64,000 bases of DNA from Prostheceraeus crozeri. Taxonomy: Eukaryota; Platyhelminthes; Polycladida; Euryleptidae. The notes beneath the pieces are model-generated. The model was not told the origin of the DNA and ran no database searches. It saw nothing but the letters and a program-made list of their open reading frames with translations. Positions 46,141 through 58,887 of the stretch are shown here, one piece after another. Every line of letters starts with the position of its first letter. Position 1 is the stretch's first letter. Position numbers and translations under genes: made by a program. The DNA lies in NCBI GenBank assembly GCA_907163375.1, contig CAJQUW010007080.1:89966-153965 (forward strand), in the 5' to 3' direction.

Positions 46141-49100
46141 TGTCAAAAATACACATAAAAGCGGAATGTCCTTCGAGTCTGATAATACATGTAGGCATTC
46201 ACTTCAACGGCTGTAAAGTCAAGGACATCAGACATTGCATGTGTCAATGTACTTTAAAGCAAGTGTGATCACGAGAGTTCGTTGAGTTTGGATGAAGTAA
46301 TTGTATGAAAAGTGTGAGAAACTGATTCTGATAGGTCCTCGGAAAATGTCCAATAACAATGCATTATATTCGTATGAAGTTGATAATCAAGGATAATAAC
46401 TTCCTATGCAGAACAAGAAGATGAACGCACGCGTCTACCGGTCACATAATCTAGCGGGCTTTAATGAAACGACATTGTATCCGAGGACACGGACTGTGCC
46501 CTGTGAGAAAGCACAGGGCGCCAATAACATGCAGTACGGGACATATTATTGTAACCACCTAAATTTCCATGAATTTATTTTGTTTTTAGTATTTCCATTA
46601 ATTTTGGCAAAAACATCATTATTTTCGTAATTAAAATAATTTACTATTTCTGTAAATGTTTTCGATGTTTTAGATCAAAATTGTCACAATTAAAAGAAAT
46701 TAACATAAATAGCCATAAATAACCAAAATGACAAAAACATGAAAAATCCATTATTTATTTACAATCATGCATGAAAACGTTTTTGACAAATGGTGAGACA
46801 CTATATTTATGATCATTTCAATAATAACAAAAATACAAAGTGGCGTTAATGTTTCTACTCGCACCGAACAAAGACAATTCAATCAATTGGCTTGAGTCAG
46901 TTTGGAGGGCCAATAGCATAGATGAGTCATAAGCCATATGTGTATTGACAAGAATCTTGGCTGAATAGAAAAACAGGGTAACATCAAATACCCTGATAAA
47001 ATCACATCTCACATATCAATTACCAAATGGACGGAAAGGTTGGGAATATGCTGTACATGCTCTCATAGTATCTGAAAACTCTTCGGGATATGATGTTGGC
47101 CAATGTAGTGTTGATGTAAGTTATATTTGCACAAATTGCTGCACATTATTTCTGGTCAAATCCATTCTAAATGTCCGTTTTTGGACAGAAAAATGTCTCA
47201 CTGTAATAGCTCCTTCAACCGTTCTAATTTACTAGAGTCGGTGCTGTTTTTTGAATGCAACCGTGGACTTCTACCAACACAGGAAGTCCGAATGGGATTC
47301 AGCTCTAGTATAGTGCTGAATTGAATTATTTATACTTAAGAAATTTTTCGATTTCTATTGATATTTTCGCCAATCAACTTGATGTTCTGTACATCAGAGA
47401 TGCCGATTCCATGTGATAAGTTTTGCACTGCAGACGGTCGAATTTGCTTCCTGGGCCAAACCACGGTAACGCTCGCTACATTTGATAGCAAAACTCGATC
47501 GAAAACCAACATTCTCTATGATACGATACCCTTTTTCAATATTCTGAAGATGCAGTTTGATGCAACACGACATCGACTTAAAACATACAAAATATCAATT
47601 TCATACTATCTCTACATTTGTATACAGAGATCATTTAATATGGTAGCGCTCGCGACAGAGATAAATATTTCATTATAGATTTTTTGAGGTTTGATGGATA
47701 TTTTATCTAAACTGCAGAAGCTGTTGTCTCAAGAACGAAATGATAGATAAATAATGAATAGTTGATGATTTCTTCATGCTTGAATAGATTACTGAATGCA
47801 CCGATTGCGAGATTTCAATCAATCTTGACGGTAACGCTCGCGACATTATCTAATCACATTACGGATAACATAAATTTTGCCATTGAATTTGTCATCACAG
47901 AAGATAATAGTAATGAAGATTACAAGATTGAACGATTAATATAGAAACAGCACACCAAACATTTTATTTGTTCCAGAATCATAACACAGAAGTTAAGCAT
48001 AATGTAAGATGAACGTCAACATCGGAGAGTACTATATCTTTGGTAGCTATAGCCATAGAATTATGAACAAGCCTTTGTCACTTGAGGAAGAAACTTCCTT
48101 TACCTCAATGAGTCTTTCTCTGACTTAGGACAGGAAAAGGAAATTTTCTAGTCCTTGCACATATACTTACCTCCCCCCCCGCTTTTGTCCTTGTACTTAG
48201 GCCTACAAAACCAGGCCTCGCTTTGGCCTGAATTAATGTCTGTACACAAATTAATTCTGTCTGTGTTGTAGGTTTAACAACTTAATAAATGTCAAATATA
48301 CAGTAGTTCAGATTGGTATTGATATCTTAATTTCAATAACAGATAAAACTAGATAATTGCAATTAGGTCACCAATTAGACTACTGTACAGCAAATTGCAG
48401 TTGCCTATAATTAATTACACTTTCTTAATAATTGGCACAATCTGATATAGGCCTGCTTGTAATATCGAATTAGAGATCTCGAGATCTCGGTATTTGATAA
48501 AACTGATTCTCGAGATTGAGATTCGAGATCGAGATTCAATTCACTAAGTGTATGTCATGGTAACGCTCGCGACAGATTGATTATCTACCAGGATGTAGAC
48601 TTAGAATAACTTAGTTGATTATCACACTGATTAGCATTCATGGAAAGTCGATTATCTTTGGTAGTATGAACTCGCTAATCATTCTTGTCTCCGAGGGAAA
48701 AACTTATTCTATATTTTCGGTAACGCTCGCGACATTCAAATATAGAAATTTAATATTTTCTAAAGAGTCATAATTAACTTTGACAGAAAGTTGTCTTTCA
48801 GATACATTGACTAACGTGAAATCATCTAGCATCACAAACGATTTTTCAACTTAATATTGACATTTTCATGTACTAAATAAATGCATTGAAGCACACAGCT
48901 CACAAAATAGGGGCATAATTGAAACTTATATAATAGTTTTTAGACTACCCTTTGTCATCTACGCAGACACCTAAATTTCGCATTGACAATTTCAGCTATT
49001 CAGCATTCAAATGTATTTTTTCAAAAGTCTGTTGTCGTAAGATCCTATATACATCAAAGTATTGATAAGAAAACTTGATCAGCACCATATTAGTCTGTTC

Positions 49101-49375
49101 TATCAAACCCTAGGAATTTTCTTGTGCTTTTCCATTATTTTTCAAAATCGCGGAAGTAAATAAACATGGTCGTTGACATTTCTGCACACTTAACAGCTAC
49201 AGAAAGTCTTCGCAAATGCACAATACCAAGAATATTATGTCTCAAAATGTGGTCAAACTTCATAAAGAGTCACCAGCGACAGTTTCCGAGGCATTGGTTT
49301 CACTTAAAGTCACAACAGGTCGATGAGGGATAATTATCATCACAAGAATATTCAACCAAACAGTTTCGATAGAAA
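46141..49375. other. Shared arm sequence; holds mirrored 16-mers, no gene
   Basis: Mirror of 3359-3573, 4913-5899 and 8975-11199. The single TTAA near 48330 is the empty site of the left-arm piggyBac. No coding frame is recognised. A CTCGAG/GATCTC-rich patch at about 48470-48545 (left 5695-5755) can fold. Confidence 0.6.
47465..48734 (-). repeat. Five phased copies of the 16-mer, right arm
   Basis: GGTAACGCTCGCGACA or a close variant at 47465-47480, 47642-47657, 47830-47845, 48559-48574 and 48719-48734. Spacings are 177, 188, 729 and 160. Mirror of the left-arm set. Confidence 0.8.
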
Positions 49376-49732
49376 TCATTTTGGAGGACCGCCGGCAGCA
49401 GCAACAAAGAACACGTTCACATCATCAGGAAGGATTGGCAGCTGGTCACCATCGACACGCAGACCTACCGTTCTCCTCTCTTCGACTGCATCACCCTCAC
49501 ACACGTTTCCGCTCACATCAGAGAAACAGTGACCATTCCAGAAGACGGGCTTCTTGTTGAATATCCCGACCCCTCTTCTCACGGAAATCAACTTCTTGTC
49601 CTTCTTCACTCTCTCCGCAATCACCGCCCGCACTTCTCCCACAGTTGAATGAGAAGATAATTTTGCAGAGAAGAAGAAATCCTTTCCATCATTGAAATCT
49701 TCAAGTTGATTGTCAATCCGGAAGAGCGTTGC
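49376..49732 (-). pseudogene. Mirror copy of the unknown terminal exon, frameshifted upstream
   Basis: The last 88 codons are open as in 3092-3358 and end FFVAAAGGPPK. Between the acceptor side and that part there is one extra base (GGAAAGGAATTT against GGAAAGAACTTC), so the exon as a whole is out of frame from the splice site. Confidence 0.5.
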
Positions 49733-50109
49733 TGTAGAGATAACAAATGCAAGACAATCAGAAATGGAGGATTTTCACACATTGAACAGATTCAGATCAT
49801 TCTAGTTGAATCATTCCTTCAATAAGAAAGTAGAATAATCAAAACATCATTTTCAACATTTCTCAACATCATCATTCGCATGAAAACGTCATTAGAGTTG
49901 GAGAGTGGAAGCATTTCATCATTCCAAAGTTCTATTTCGAAATGATCAACAACTCGAACTGTGTTCGAATATTTCTTACTTTCTATCTCTTAAATGAATC
50001 ATCTTTTCATTATAAACGTTGACAGATGGATTTTCATTGCAAAAAGCAGCACTTGTTAATTATCACAGGTGTATCAACTTGGACGACATTTCAGTGGTGT
50101 GTTTGAAGT

Positions 50110-50913
50110 AGTATTTAATGAATACAGGCAGAAATTTCACTTAATATTGTAATTAGTATTAGCACATTAGTAATTAGTAATTAATATAGCCTTCAAAATT
50201 GTTAGTTATTGATATAATATGGTCAAAGACAGTGGAAGATTTAAATAGTCTTTGAATATGGTGACTGCCGATAACCCAATTTACAATATTCTTCTTTCAA
50301 TACGTGATGAAATCAAGAGCCTTTAGCGAGATGCTAAGTATTTGAGTTAGCCTAAATGCATTTGAGTCAACAAACCTTAGAAATATTTAAAAATGTTGGA
50401 GAGAATCAAAATAATTAAAATACCCAAAAAATCCAAAAATATGTCTAAAAAAATATCTATCAGAACCCTATAAATAACTAGGCCTAGTCATACGAGTTCT
50501 TATATAATTCCCTACACCTTCTTACGATATCTTTGCAATCTCTTCTATAAGTCACCAGTTTTATAATCCGATTCTGAGAAATGTACGGTTGAGCAAACGA
50601 AGGTTGAATCGCGGTAGTCCATTGCTGAGTTCTCTCCCAATTTGACAAGGGGAAGGAAAGCATGAAAGGACAGATGAGTTGCTTTGGTTGCTCTATTCGA
50701 GCACAAAGGAAAGCAACAACTCTTCATCATGATTAAAGAGTCGACTGAGAGGCAAGAATGCAGTATGTAGGGATAACTCCTGTGATGTGCTATCGGTTTT
50801 ATCTCTCTGCCACTATTGCACAAGGTGCTCGTGAATCACCAGGCTTCATTTCAGATGCACATGATGATAGCTGAGCGAGTTATCTTCCCCTTTCTACATC
50901 AATGGTCAGAAAT
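50110..50913. repeat. 804 bp right-arm-only unit bounded by a 36 bp direct repeat
   Basis: The same 36 bases stand at 50110-50145 and 50914-50949; the left arm has them once (about 2589-2624). The block between is absent from the left arm. It carries a THAP-like frame. A retained insertion with duplicated target or a segmental copy would look like this; a 36 bp target duplication would be unusually long for a transposon. Confidence 0.75.
50545..50823 (-). CDS. THAP-domain-like fragment
   Basis: The minus-strand frame has MMKSCCFPLCSNRATKAT, then LSFHAFLPL and STFVCSTVHFSESDY. This follows the THAP pattern: a C..C pair, LSFH.FP, and a distal C with H in VCS.HF, a zinc-binding DNA-binding domain found in P-element transposases and host regulators. 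There is one extra residue between the last Cys and His, and the central Trp is not visible, so the domain may be decayed. Only 92 codons; no downstream domain. Confidence 0.6.
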   Translation of the reverse strand: MCNSGREIKPIAHHRSYPYILHSCLSVDSLIMMKSCCFPLCSNRATKATHLSFHAFLPLVKLGENSAMDYRDSTFVCSTVHFSESDYKTGDL

Positions 50914-50949
50914 AGTATTTAATGAATACAGGCAGAAATTTCACTTAAT

Positions 50950-52635
50950 TTTAGTAATTGCACATCTCAAGTCTACGCATTGATTATGCATTTAACCAAT
51001 TTCTGCAAAGTCTGAATTGAAATCAAATGAAATGGCACTGATGATTTAATCAGCAGTTTCTACTAAACCAAGCGTCAATTTAGCATGTGAATTGAAATTG
51101 CAGTTCTTTCTTCTTGCTTCTCAAATAAAATTGGAGTTGATGCTACTACTCCGGGATCCGCTCTGCACCTTCTACAGGAGGACTAGCAGGGTTGGAACCG
51201 GCCGGGGCTTGGCCGGCGTCTCATTAACCTCCTTGTTAAGGCTGGCAGTAGGTCAACTTCGATCATTGGACATCATAAGATTTCTCGATTTCTATATCAC
51301 GGTTACGCTAGGTCTGTCGGTACTCCGGATGAGCAAGAGCTCCCGATGAAGCGCACAGTTACTGATTTTTATCAATTTCTAACCAATTTGATCTTCAATC
51401 AGCAAACATGCAATTATCCGCACTTTGACATCATTCTATCCTTCAAAAACGGAGAACACTCTTCCTCATGAGATGCAGCAGTTACTCTGATTATTATTAA
51501 AGTAACTCGTCATCGTTAACTATCTGTAATTTCCTATCTTTAATCAACAGCCAACGCTCCAACCATCATGGCGTAAATCATGTTTTGCTTTCCTGCTCTT
51601 GCAATGTTGCAAGTCTTTTAGTTAAGTAGGAAAATAGCTGTAGAATGAATGTCATCATTGGTCGACATACATAGGTCTGATGAGAAAAACCAGTCGGCCC
51701 AGCCAGCCGCACTGCACCAAACCTCTTCCCGCGCGATGTCGACAGTCACTGCTGATCGCTCTACAACACAATAGACTTGATGAGGTCTAAGAGGGACGAT
51801 AGAAACTTGCATCACAGGTCAATGACAAAGGGTGATGATTGCCTATTCGATCACTGCTAGCGACTAACACTGTCTTGTTGTGCTGCAAAGAAGTGCTCCA
51901 CACATGTTTCCACATGATCAAAATGAAGGCAAGTTTGATGACGATTCATGGCAAAACAACTACCCATTTGCATTCGCATATGATTGTATCGTGAATAGGA
52001 AGTTCAAAATAGCCTATTCAGTATAAAATAAAATCCCTCAATTCATTTAGTAGGTCACAGGATTTGTTTGAATGTCTGTGTCGAAATATGTCGACAGCAC
52101 GCGTTAGGGAATGTTATTGGAAATATCTGTTGAAAAATTAATGAACATTGTATACATGAAGAAACACTAAAAGTCAATTGAACTGAGAGGAAAGTAAGAT
52201 ACGACCGCATCCTCGTATGATGTGTAAGCAAATACAATGCACATTGTGTTCAAATACCTACTATTCATCTTAGTTTTAGAAGATAGGCATACATAAGAAA
52301 TAAGGCCTCCTTTGCATGACTTGCACCAGATATCGCTGCAGATTGCTACAATAAAGTCAGATGTTAAAGAATGTATTTTGTAGTATAAATATAATAATTC
52401 AGCTCATACAGCAGAGAAGCTGACATAGCTGCAATTGATGCCTACACACAATTTATGTAAAATATCTTCCAGGATTGTAGTCTTTCTTTCATCATGAGTC
52501 GAGGAATGAATTCTTCAGAAATGGAAGCAGCAACTTCATCTGCCCAATCGTCAACATGGCGTCCACTAGAGAGAATGCGATTCCGAAATACTCGATGACG
52601 TAGTTGAGGCAGTCATGAACGGTTCAGAGAATTAG
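50950..52635. other. Shared arm sequence, no clear gene
   Basis: Mirror of about 275-2590 without the left-only block. A GC-rich patch at 51150-51230 corresponds to 1720-1850. No gene recognised. Confidence 0.55.
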
Positions 52636-52771
52636 ATGACTAGGACTGGGGATGATGATGAATTTGAAGCCGAGATGGTTGACCTACCGATTGGTAATCT
52701 AATTCAGTCAATTTCTGACAAAGAATTTGATAACGCAGATACATCAAAACTGCCCTCATTGAGGCCAGTAG
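52636..52771 (+). other. Candidate acidic exon, right arm (weak)
   Basis: ATGACTAGG opens an acidic frame (TGDDDEFEAEMVDLP) that ends at a donor-like GTAAGC (52772). Directly upstream in the same frame is SEILDDVVEAVMNGSEN, separated only by a TAG. Both arms share that TAG, so it predates the duplication or is not coding. Family unknown. Confidence 0.3.
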
Positions 52772-52929
52772 AAGTAAGCATGATAGTTTTATTTGGCATA
52801 AAATTAGATTTTATCCTACCGGTATATAGATGGTTACATAATGGTTCAAACGATTTGGTCGATGAAGCATCTGTCGATATGAGCCCATTTCAACTTTATG
52901 AGAGGCATTGTGACAAGAGGGAAGACTGA

Positions 52930-53313
52930 GATACATAAAATGCAACGTCTTCTTGTGTCTATACTCAAGGGAAGCTATAGATTAGCCTTAGACCATAGCC
53001 TTAATCCATGTGATTGCACAAATTTGTTCTGCATGACAATAATTTAAAGAAACTTTTTCTTCCAATGACTTTAAACAGAGAAAATAAAAATAAACTCATA
53101 ATATTATGTATTATCTCAAGCGCTTTCAATGACTCTAAACATAAGATACAAAGGGATACAAAAGGACTCAAAATAATCTTACACTGAAAGTTATAGACAT
53201 TCAAATTACATGGCTATGAAAAGAGATTAAGCAAGTAAAAAATATACATACATACTGAAATCGAGACATTGGACTACAGAAAATTAATAGATAAGATGAT
53301 AGTAGAAAAGGGG
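52930..53313. other. No gene seen
   Basis: AT-rich unique sequence just outside the palindrome. Confidence 0.6.
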
Positions 53314-53697
53314 CTATGTCCAGGGCAGGAGGAAATCACTAACAGAATCTGTCATGATACATAGCTTGAATCGTTTTGATAAAATGGCCTCAGTGATCTT
53401 GACATGTTGTACATTTCTGCAGTATGCAACGACAGAGAAATAGGACTCGATCTTATGTCCGGAGAATTGATTGCAGTCCCAGAGATGCTTTGATATTGAG
53501 GTGGTTTGATCTTTAAGGCCTCTCAATCTTGCTGCTGCCCACTTGGGATGGTGCTCTTTGATTAGGATAGCAAGACATCTCGTTGTCCGACCAATATAAC
53601 TGCATCCGCAGTCGCATTTGAAATTGTAACAGACGTTTGACCGGTCAACGAGAGGAATTGGATCCTTCAAAGAACGACAAGTGACCTTTTGTTTCAT
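53314..53697 (-). pseudogene. PLE GIY-YIG endonuclease fragment
   Basis: The 127-codon minus frame has NVCYNFKCDCGCSYIGRTTR, the GIY-YIG core, then LIKEHHPKW and SISKHLWDCNQF, typical of Penelope-like endonucleases, and ITEAILSKRFKL at the end. It is a different PLE family from the one at the palindrome centre. No reverse transcriptase lies upstream, so it is a truncated copy. Confidence 0.85.
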
Positions 53698-55195
53698 GAC
53701 GTTATCTTGTGATCAGAGTCATCGAATATATCACATTATATCATGAGTTTATTTCTATTTTCTTTACTTAATTTAAGTCATTGCATAACAATTTTCTTTT
53801 CCTTTCCATAAGTTCTTGGCTTGTACATGTACAAGCATACACATTTGTTGGAGTGGCACTGTTGGTCTACGACATGCAATATGAACTAAATACGTAATTT
53901 TGGATTACCAAGACGGAGTAAGTCAGTGCGTAGTTTAGATAATTGACAAATTCGACATATCATGCTCATGTACTGTATCCACATGCACATTTACGAGAGT
54001 GGTGCTGAATGCCTATGCCATACATGTGAAGTTAAATATGGATATTTGGATTGATAAGAATGATTCAATAACAAATTAGCCATGATAGTAGTGATGAAAG
54101 ATTGTCGATTCTACGAGTCGTACAAAACAATCACTGTGGCAAAATCAGACTTAACGTGCAATGTCGACATTCTGAAAAATGGTCAGAATGAAAAAACCAT
54201 TGTTACAAATGACCAAAAACATTTCATTTCAATCATGCAATACTGAGAGAGTAGTTGTTGTACGTCAAGAGATCGATGTGTTAAATCAAGCATTTTTAAG
54301 GAAGATCTTTTTCATATGAAAATTTATGCCCAGGGCATCATGTGGCTTTCATCAGAAAACAATATAACTTGCATATCTATGAACTATCTGCAAAGCCGAA
54401 TTTCAAATTTGCAATGAGAAGTAATTACATTCGAGCCCATAGCTTGAAATGTTTGTTCAATTTTGTCACTGAAAAATGTCACAACTGCATGTAGAGAGAA
54501 AGAGTGTTTAAAACGATGCGTAGAATGCCTACATCACTTGCATCCGATCATGAACACATTGAATGAAGTCTAAGGGTCAAAAGTAAATGTGATGACATAT
54601 TTCTAAATGAAAATGATTGAGGTTTAACTTGGACGAAATGTGGAAGAGATGTGAAGACTTTGGAATAGATACAACAGGAAAACACAAAATGTTTTGGCGT
54701 TCCGGCGTTAAAAGGCGTGATTCCTGAAGGTTGATCCAGTCATCACCCAATTGATGTTGTGTGATCATCTGCAGCAGAAAGACTTCGACAGACCAGCTTT
54801 TCCATTCATTCGTTGTTCTTTTCATCTAGTTTTTTGGATTTCGAGCTATTCTGCTTTGTGTGCATATTGAACTCTCATCCTCAAGTGCAATCATTGCAAT
54901 GTTGATTCCGGTAACGAAGATGTGTATTGGCATCAAAATGAGACCTTATTTGATCATTTTTGTTGGACAATTAGAAAGTTATGTTACATTGAAATTTGGT
55001 CACAAGTTTTATGCCACACCCTGTATCTCCTCATACGTAAAAAACAGTTGAAATGATTTTTTCCAATCATACGCAAAAGTGCGCGCGTGAAGAGCCGGCG
55101 CTCGACCGTCGCCGGTTCCACTCATGATAGCTATCATTTCAAAACAAAATCCACATCCTTGAAAAACTGAAAGATTTTGTTTCAATCGAGTGCAA
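53698..55195. other. No gene seen
   Basis: Unique AT-rich sequence. Small ORFs at 54577-54825 and 54860-55051 have no recognisable domain. A short GC-rich palindromic-looking patch is at 55082-55120. Confidence 0.6.
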
Positions 55196-55290
55196 ATGCT
55201 CTCTGGCGCTGTGGCCCTGTGGTGCAGTGTTCGCCCTGCGTCCGGAAAATCTTAGCTCAAACCTTGGTCGGGTCAATTCGTGGACTTCAA
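55196..55290 (+). repeat. Degenerate tRNA-derived SINE
   Basis: TGGCCCTGTGGTGCAG is A-box-like and AGCTCAAACCT stands at B-box distance. Imperfect; no tail or target duplication confirmed. Confidence 0.5.
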
Positions 55291-55947
55291 AATAGGTACA
55301 GTCGAATACATTTCAGGTGTTTTCTGCTTCTCACAAATTACAAATTCATTTTTACTCACATTATGGACCTATTCAGTTGTCTGGCTACTGGGATAGCTGA
55401 TTTTGAGATCTGTACGTGCCATTCCATTGCTTGTGAAGCATGAAAAACACAAATCTCAGGTATTACATTACGCTCTGTCCTCCCATATTTACATCGAAGA
55501 TTATATTTTGGTTGTTCTCATAGGTGCGAGATGAAGTTCGAGAATACTCATGCATCTGCTGCTTACGTGTGTAGTAAGTAGTATGGAGATACGTAAGTAC
55601 CCAAGCAATTGTATTCTGAAAAGTCAGGGTGAATCAGTATTGAACCATGCAAATTCAGTAAAATCATTTCATTACAATATTTTCCGTCTAAATCAGTGTT
55701 AAACTGAACAAGATTCAGTAAGGTTTAACTTGATTTATTTTACTTTGTCATTCTGCAAGATAACTATTTAGATTTCGGTCTGATTTTGCCTGAAATTTAT
55801 GTGTGCTACGAATCAGGAAGAATAAGATCATGTTTTGAAAAAAAAGATTCAGCCGTATTTTAAAAGTAAGTTGTAGTACGATTTTCCCTGAAATATCAGG
55901 AATTAGAATGAGTTTTACAATTAACTCTTAATTGAACCCTACATGTA

Positions 55948-56011
55948 ATACCGAGTTAACTCGACATTGCTCAACAACCTCTCAGCCCTAATACCGAGTT
56001 AACTCGGTATT
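55948..56011. repeat. Two copies of a TTAA-centred palindrome
   Basis: AATACCGAGTTAACTCGG continues as a perfect 22 bp palindrome at 55990-56011. A copy with a changed right half is at about 55949-55970. It lies just upstream of a piggyBac fragment, whose target is TTAA, and may be its terminal region. Confidence 0.6.
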
Positions 56012-56203
56012 GGATATTTTTTCCTCCCTGCGACTATTAATCAAGCTGTTGGCAACCAAATCACATCATCAACAACATTGGCTTATTGTTAACAGTCTGT
56101 CTGCTGTTTGCTGACTTGATGAGTCATTGGGAACGGTGCCAAGCATTGATTCTTTATGTCAGGCAGAATAACTGCGTGCGCTCATTTTCATCGTGGTGCG
56201 TGA

Positions 56204-56702
56204 AATGACAACACGACGTACGACTATATCTCCCGCCGAGGTGCTTGAAAGGCTTCTATCCATCGATTCAGACATTGAACCGGAATCTGAAGAGAAGATG
56301 ATGCCTCATTGATTGATGATGTTGAAGAAGAAGACTTTCCGACGACGGCTGGACACGCGACCTACGAGGATTTCCAAGTTGTTGTCAATTTCCGGGAGAT
56401 AGTGGCGTTGTCAATATACCAGATGATACGTGACTCCATATAAATTCTTCTGTCTCTTTTGGACTCCTGAGATGATGAAGATACTGAAGCGTCACACGAA
56501 CATGTATGCTACTCAGATGAGTCTTCAGAATCCGGAATCTTCTCCGAATTCTATATTCAGGAAATGGAAGCCTGTCTCTTTGAATGACATTCGAGGTTTT
56601 CTTTCGTTGCTAATACACATGAGTGTAGTCGTAAAAATCCTCATAATCGATTACTGGTCCACGAAGGCTATGTCATGTCTGCTCGCTCATCAGAAGGAAT
56701 AG
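56204..56702 (+). pseudogene. piggyBac transposase N-terminal fragment
   Basis: It starts MTTRRTTISPAEVLERLL with an acidic stretch (SDIEPESEE), then after frameshifts FWTPEMMKILKRHTNMYAT, WKPVSLNDIRGFLSLLIHM and DYWST: the N-terminal half of a PGBD-type transposase (insertion-domain helices before the first catalytic Asp). No catalytic core follows. Relic, unrelated in sequence to the copies at 5900 and 18764. Confidence 0.75.
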
Positions 56703-58887
56703 GTCTGTCGTTGCTGAAGGACGAAAACGACGTGAAACAAGGTATGAATGCGCTCCATGTCAGAAAGCACTAGCACACAGTTGAAAGCTTTGATTAGATT
56801 TACCGATCATGTGTATCGACATATTTGAGCGATTTGCGTTTTTGAAAACTTTTTTTAGTCTATAAGCACATAGTTTTGTTAATCATTTTTTGCACTTTTT
56901 ATACAAGAAATACCAATATAATATAAATCACTTGAAAAGGGATACGCTAAACCTATTATGTATATCTCAATTCGCAATACAATCAGATAAATACTTAATA
57001 ATCAGGAGCATCTCAAAATAGGTTAAAAATCTCCAGGTTCTGGGTAGGTAATAGCCTAACTGCTCGCTAAATGAGCGTAGGTTTCAAAGAGTTAAGAATA
57101 AGTCTTACTTTCGACGTATTCTTTTCAAATAACTGCTAAGTATCTTGAAGATTTAGAAAAATCGTATCATCAATTTTAAATTACTGCCGACACGTTTAAA
57201 TCATTTCATCAAATGAGTCATCGGGGTTTAGAATAATTGAAAAATCAGCTGTGAGACTGAGTTAATTGTCAATTGATAATAATAAACAAATTTAATTTTT
57301 AGTCTTAGTTCTACAACTTCTAATTTGTTTGTGGTAGAAAGTCATTCAAGATTCATTACCTTGTCATAACATATTTAATATTGATTACCATTGGTTGGCT
57401 TACAGCTCGATAGTCTCTACTCCCTGGTATAATGACGTCATCAATATGTAGATCTTTAAATATCCTTTTAACTTTATGTCTGAAATAATATTTTCTAAGT
57501 TATATAAAGTAAATTTTGTAATAAGATGCTTTTCATATTATCAACGTCGAATTCTAAAATTCGAAAAAAAAATTCTAAAAAAGAATTCTAAAATAAATGA
57601 TTTGCAAAAGATTTTATTGCACGCTATTTTCTGGCCAATCGGTGAATGAAACGCATGATCGTGCGAATTTGGTCCGAGTTATAATTTTGCCTTACCTTTG
57701 ATCATACCGTACCTCTAACATTTATCATTCCATGTTCTCAACTGTTGAATTTATTTTTGTCTGTATTAGATATTTGTAGTCACTCAAAGTTTACAAAAAA
57801 TACTACATTGTAACAGAATGCTTTTTGTAAAAATGTGTTCTTTAAAGACATCATAGTCATCCAATATTCAAATTTATCTTCTCATACCCTGAGACTATGA
57901 AAATATCAAGACAGTAAACTCAAATAAAAGTTGGAATCGCGCAATATCTATGATCGGTAGTTTAACTTTCTATGGTAACTCCTAATTAATCTTCAATGTT
58001 TAAAAAATTGTCCGACATTCAGCAGTATAATAGTGTTTCCAAAAGTTAATCATGCAGAGATAGGGAAGCTTACAGTTTTAAAATGATTCATTGTCTTTGG
58101 TCATACCATTTTTAATATATATTGAATAACTTTGGTCATATCGTACTTCTAAAGTTTTTTATTTAATATTTCCAATTATTGAATTTATTTTTGTCTGTAT
58201 TAGATATTTGTAGTCTCTCAAAGTTAAAAAAATACTAAATTGTAACAGAAAGATTTTGCAAAAATGTATTCTTTAAAAACGTGATATTATTTAAAAATGT
58301 CATCTGCTTCATCAAAATAGCTAAGTATGTAGAGTTAATTTAATTGATAAATGCGTTGATAAAAAAATCATTGTCACACCATTCGTCAATACTTAGCCAA
58401 TTATTCTTAAGAAAAAGAAATATGCTATTATTAAAAAATTATATTAAATATATTGAATATTATTTAAAAAAGCTATTATGTACTCAAAGCTTGGTATTAT
58501 TATTATTTAATTATTATAATTTATATTTATCTATAAATGATGTAGCTAATAAATAAAATGCGTACTAAGAAGTTTTTAAAGAACCAATCAGAATCCGAAT
58601 CAAAATTTACTTGCTTATTAGTCTCACAAAAAAAGTTAATCTTACACGTACTACTTAGAATTTTGGGGAGATGTATGATTACTTCCACACCCCTTTCGGT
58701 ACCCGCATTTCGGTGTGATAAGAAAATCAATCAGTATGGTGTACAAAATAAGCATGTACGTATAGACTCAAAATACGTGTGACATATTTTAATATCTTTG
58801 TATAGACCTTAATATCTTAATATACTTAATATCTTTGTATTAGTGTAGCACCTAATGATACTTAGCCTAATATGTCTATTGTTTCAG
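56703..58887. other. AT-rich unique sequence, no gene
   Basis: Holds a direct duplication (listed separately). The ORF at 58558-58782 is unassigned; it could be an upstream exon of the BEN-like gene, but nothing supports it. Confidence 0.55.
57686..58300 (+). repeat. Diverged direct duplication, about 175 bp each
   Basis: 57686-57860 and about 58125-58300 share long words such as TTGAATTTATTTTTGTCTGT and TTAGATATTTGTAGTC in the same order, 439 bp apart. No coding content. Confidence 0.75.

Larger units (their letters stand above)
31192..52909 (-). repeat. Right arm of the giant imperfect palindrome
   Basis: Inverted copy of 1-29441. It is shorter because the left arm carries several insertions and this arm carries deletions. 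Right-only blocks are the RAG1-like transposon (38121-42086), an 804 bp unit flanked by 36 bp direct repeats (50110-50949) and a small expansion near 44430-44580. Downstream of 52909 nothing can be paired because the left side ends at the window edge. Confidence 0.95.

Noticed and set aside
1..52909. Giant palindrome as the terminal repeats of one huge transposon or integrated large DNA virus
   Set aside because: No capsid, DNA polymerase, integrase or similar virus-type genes occur between or in the arms, and the arm contents are ordinary mixed relics.
58344..58556. 70-codon Leu/Lys/Tyr-rich ORF
   Set aside because: Very AT-rich low-complexity sequence without homology.
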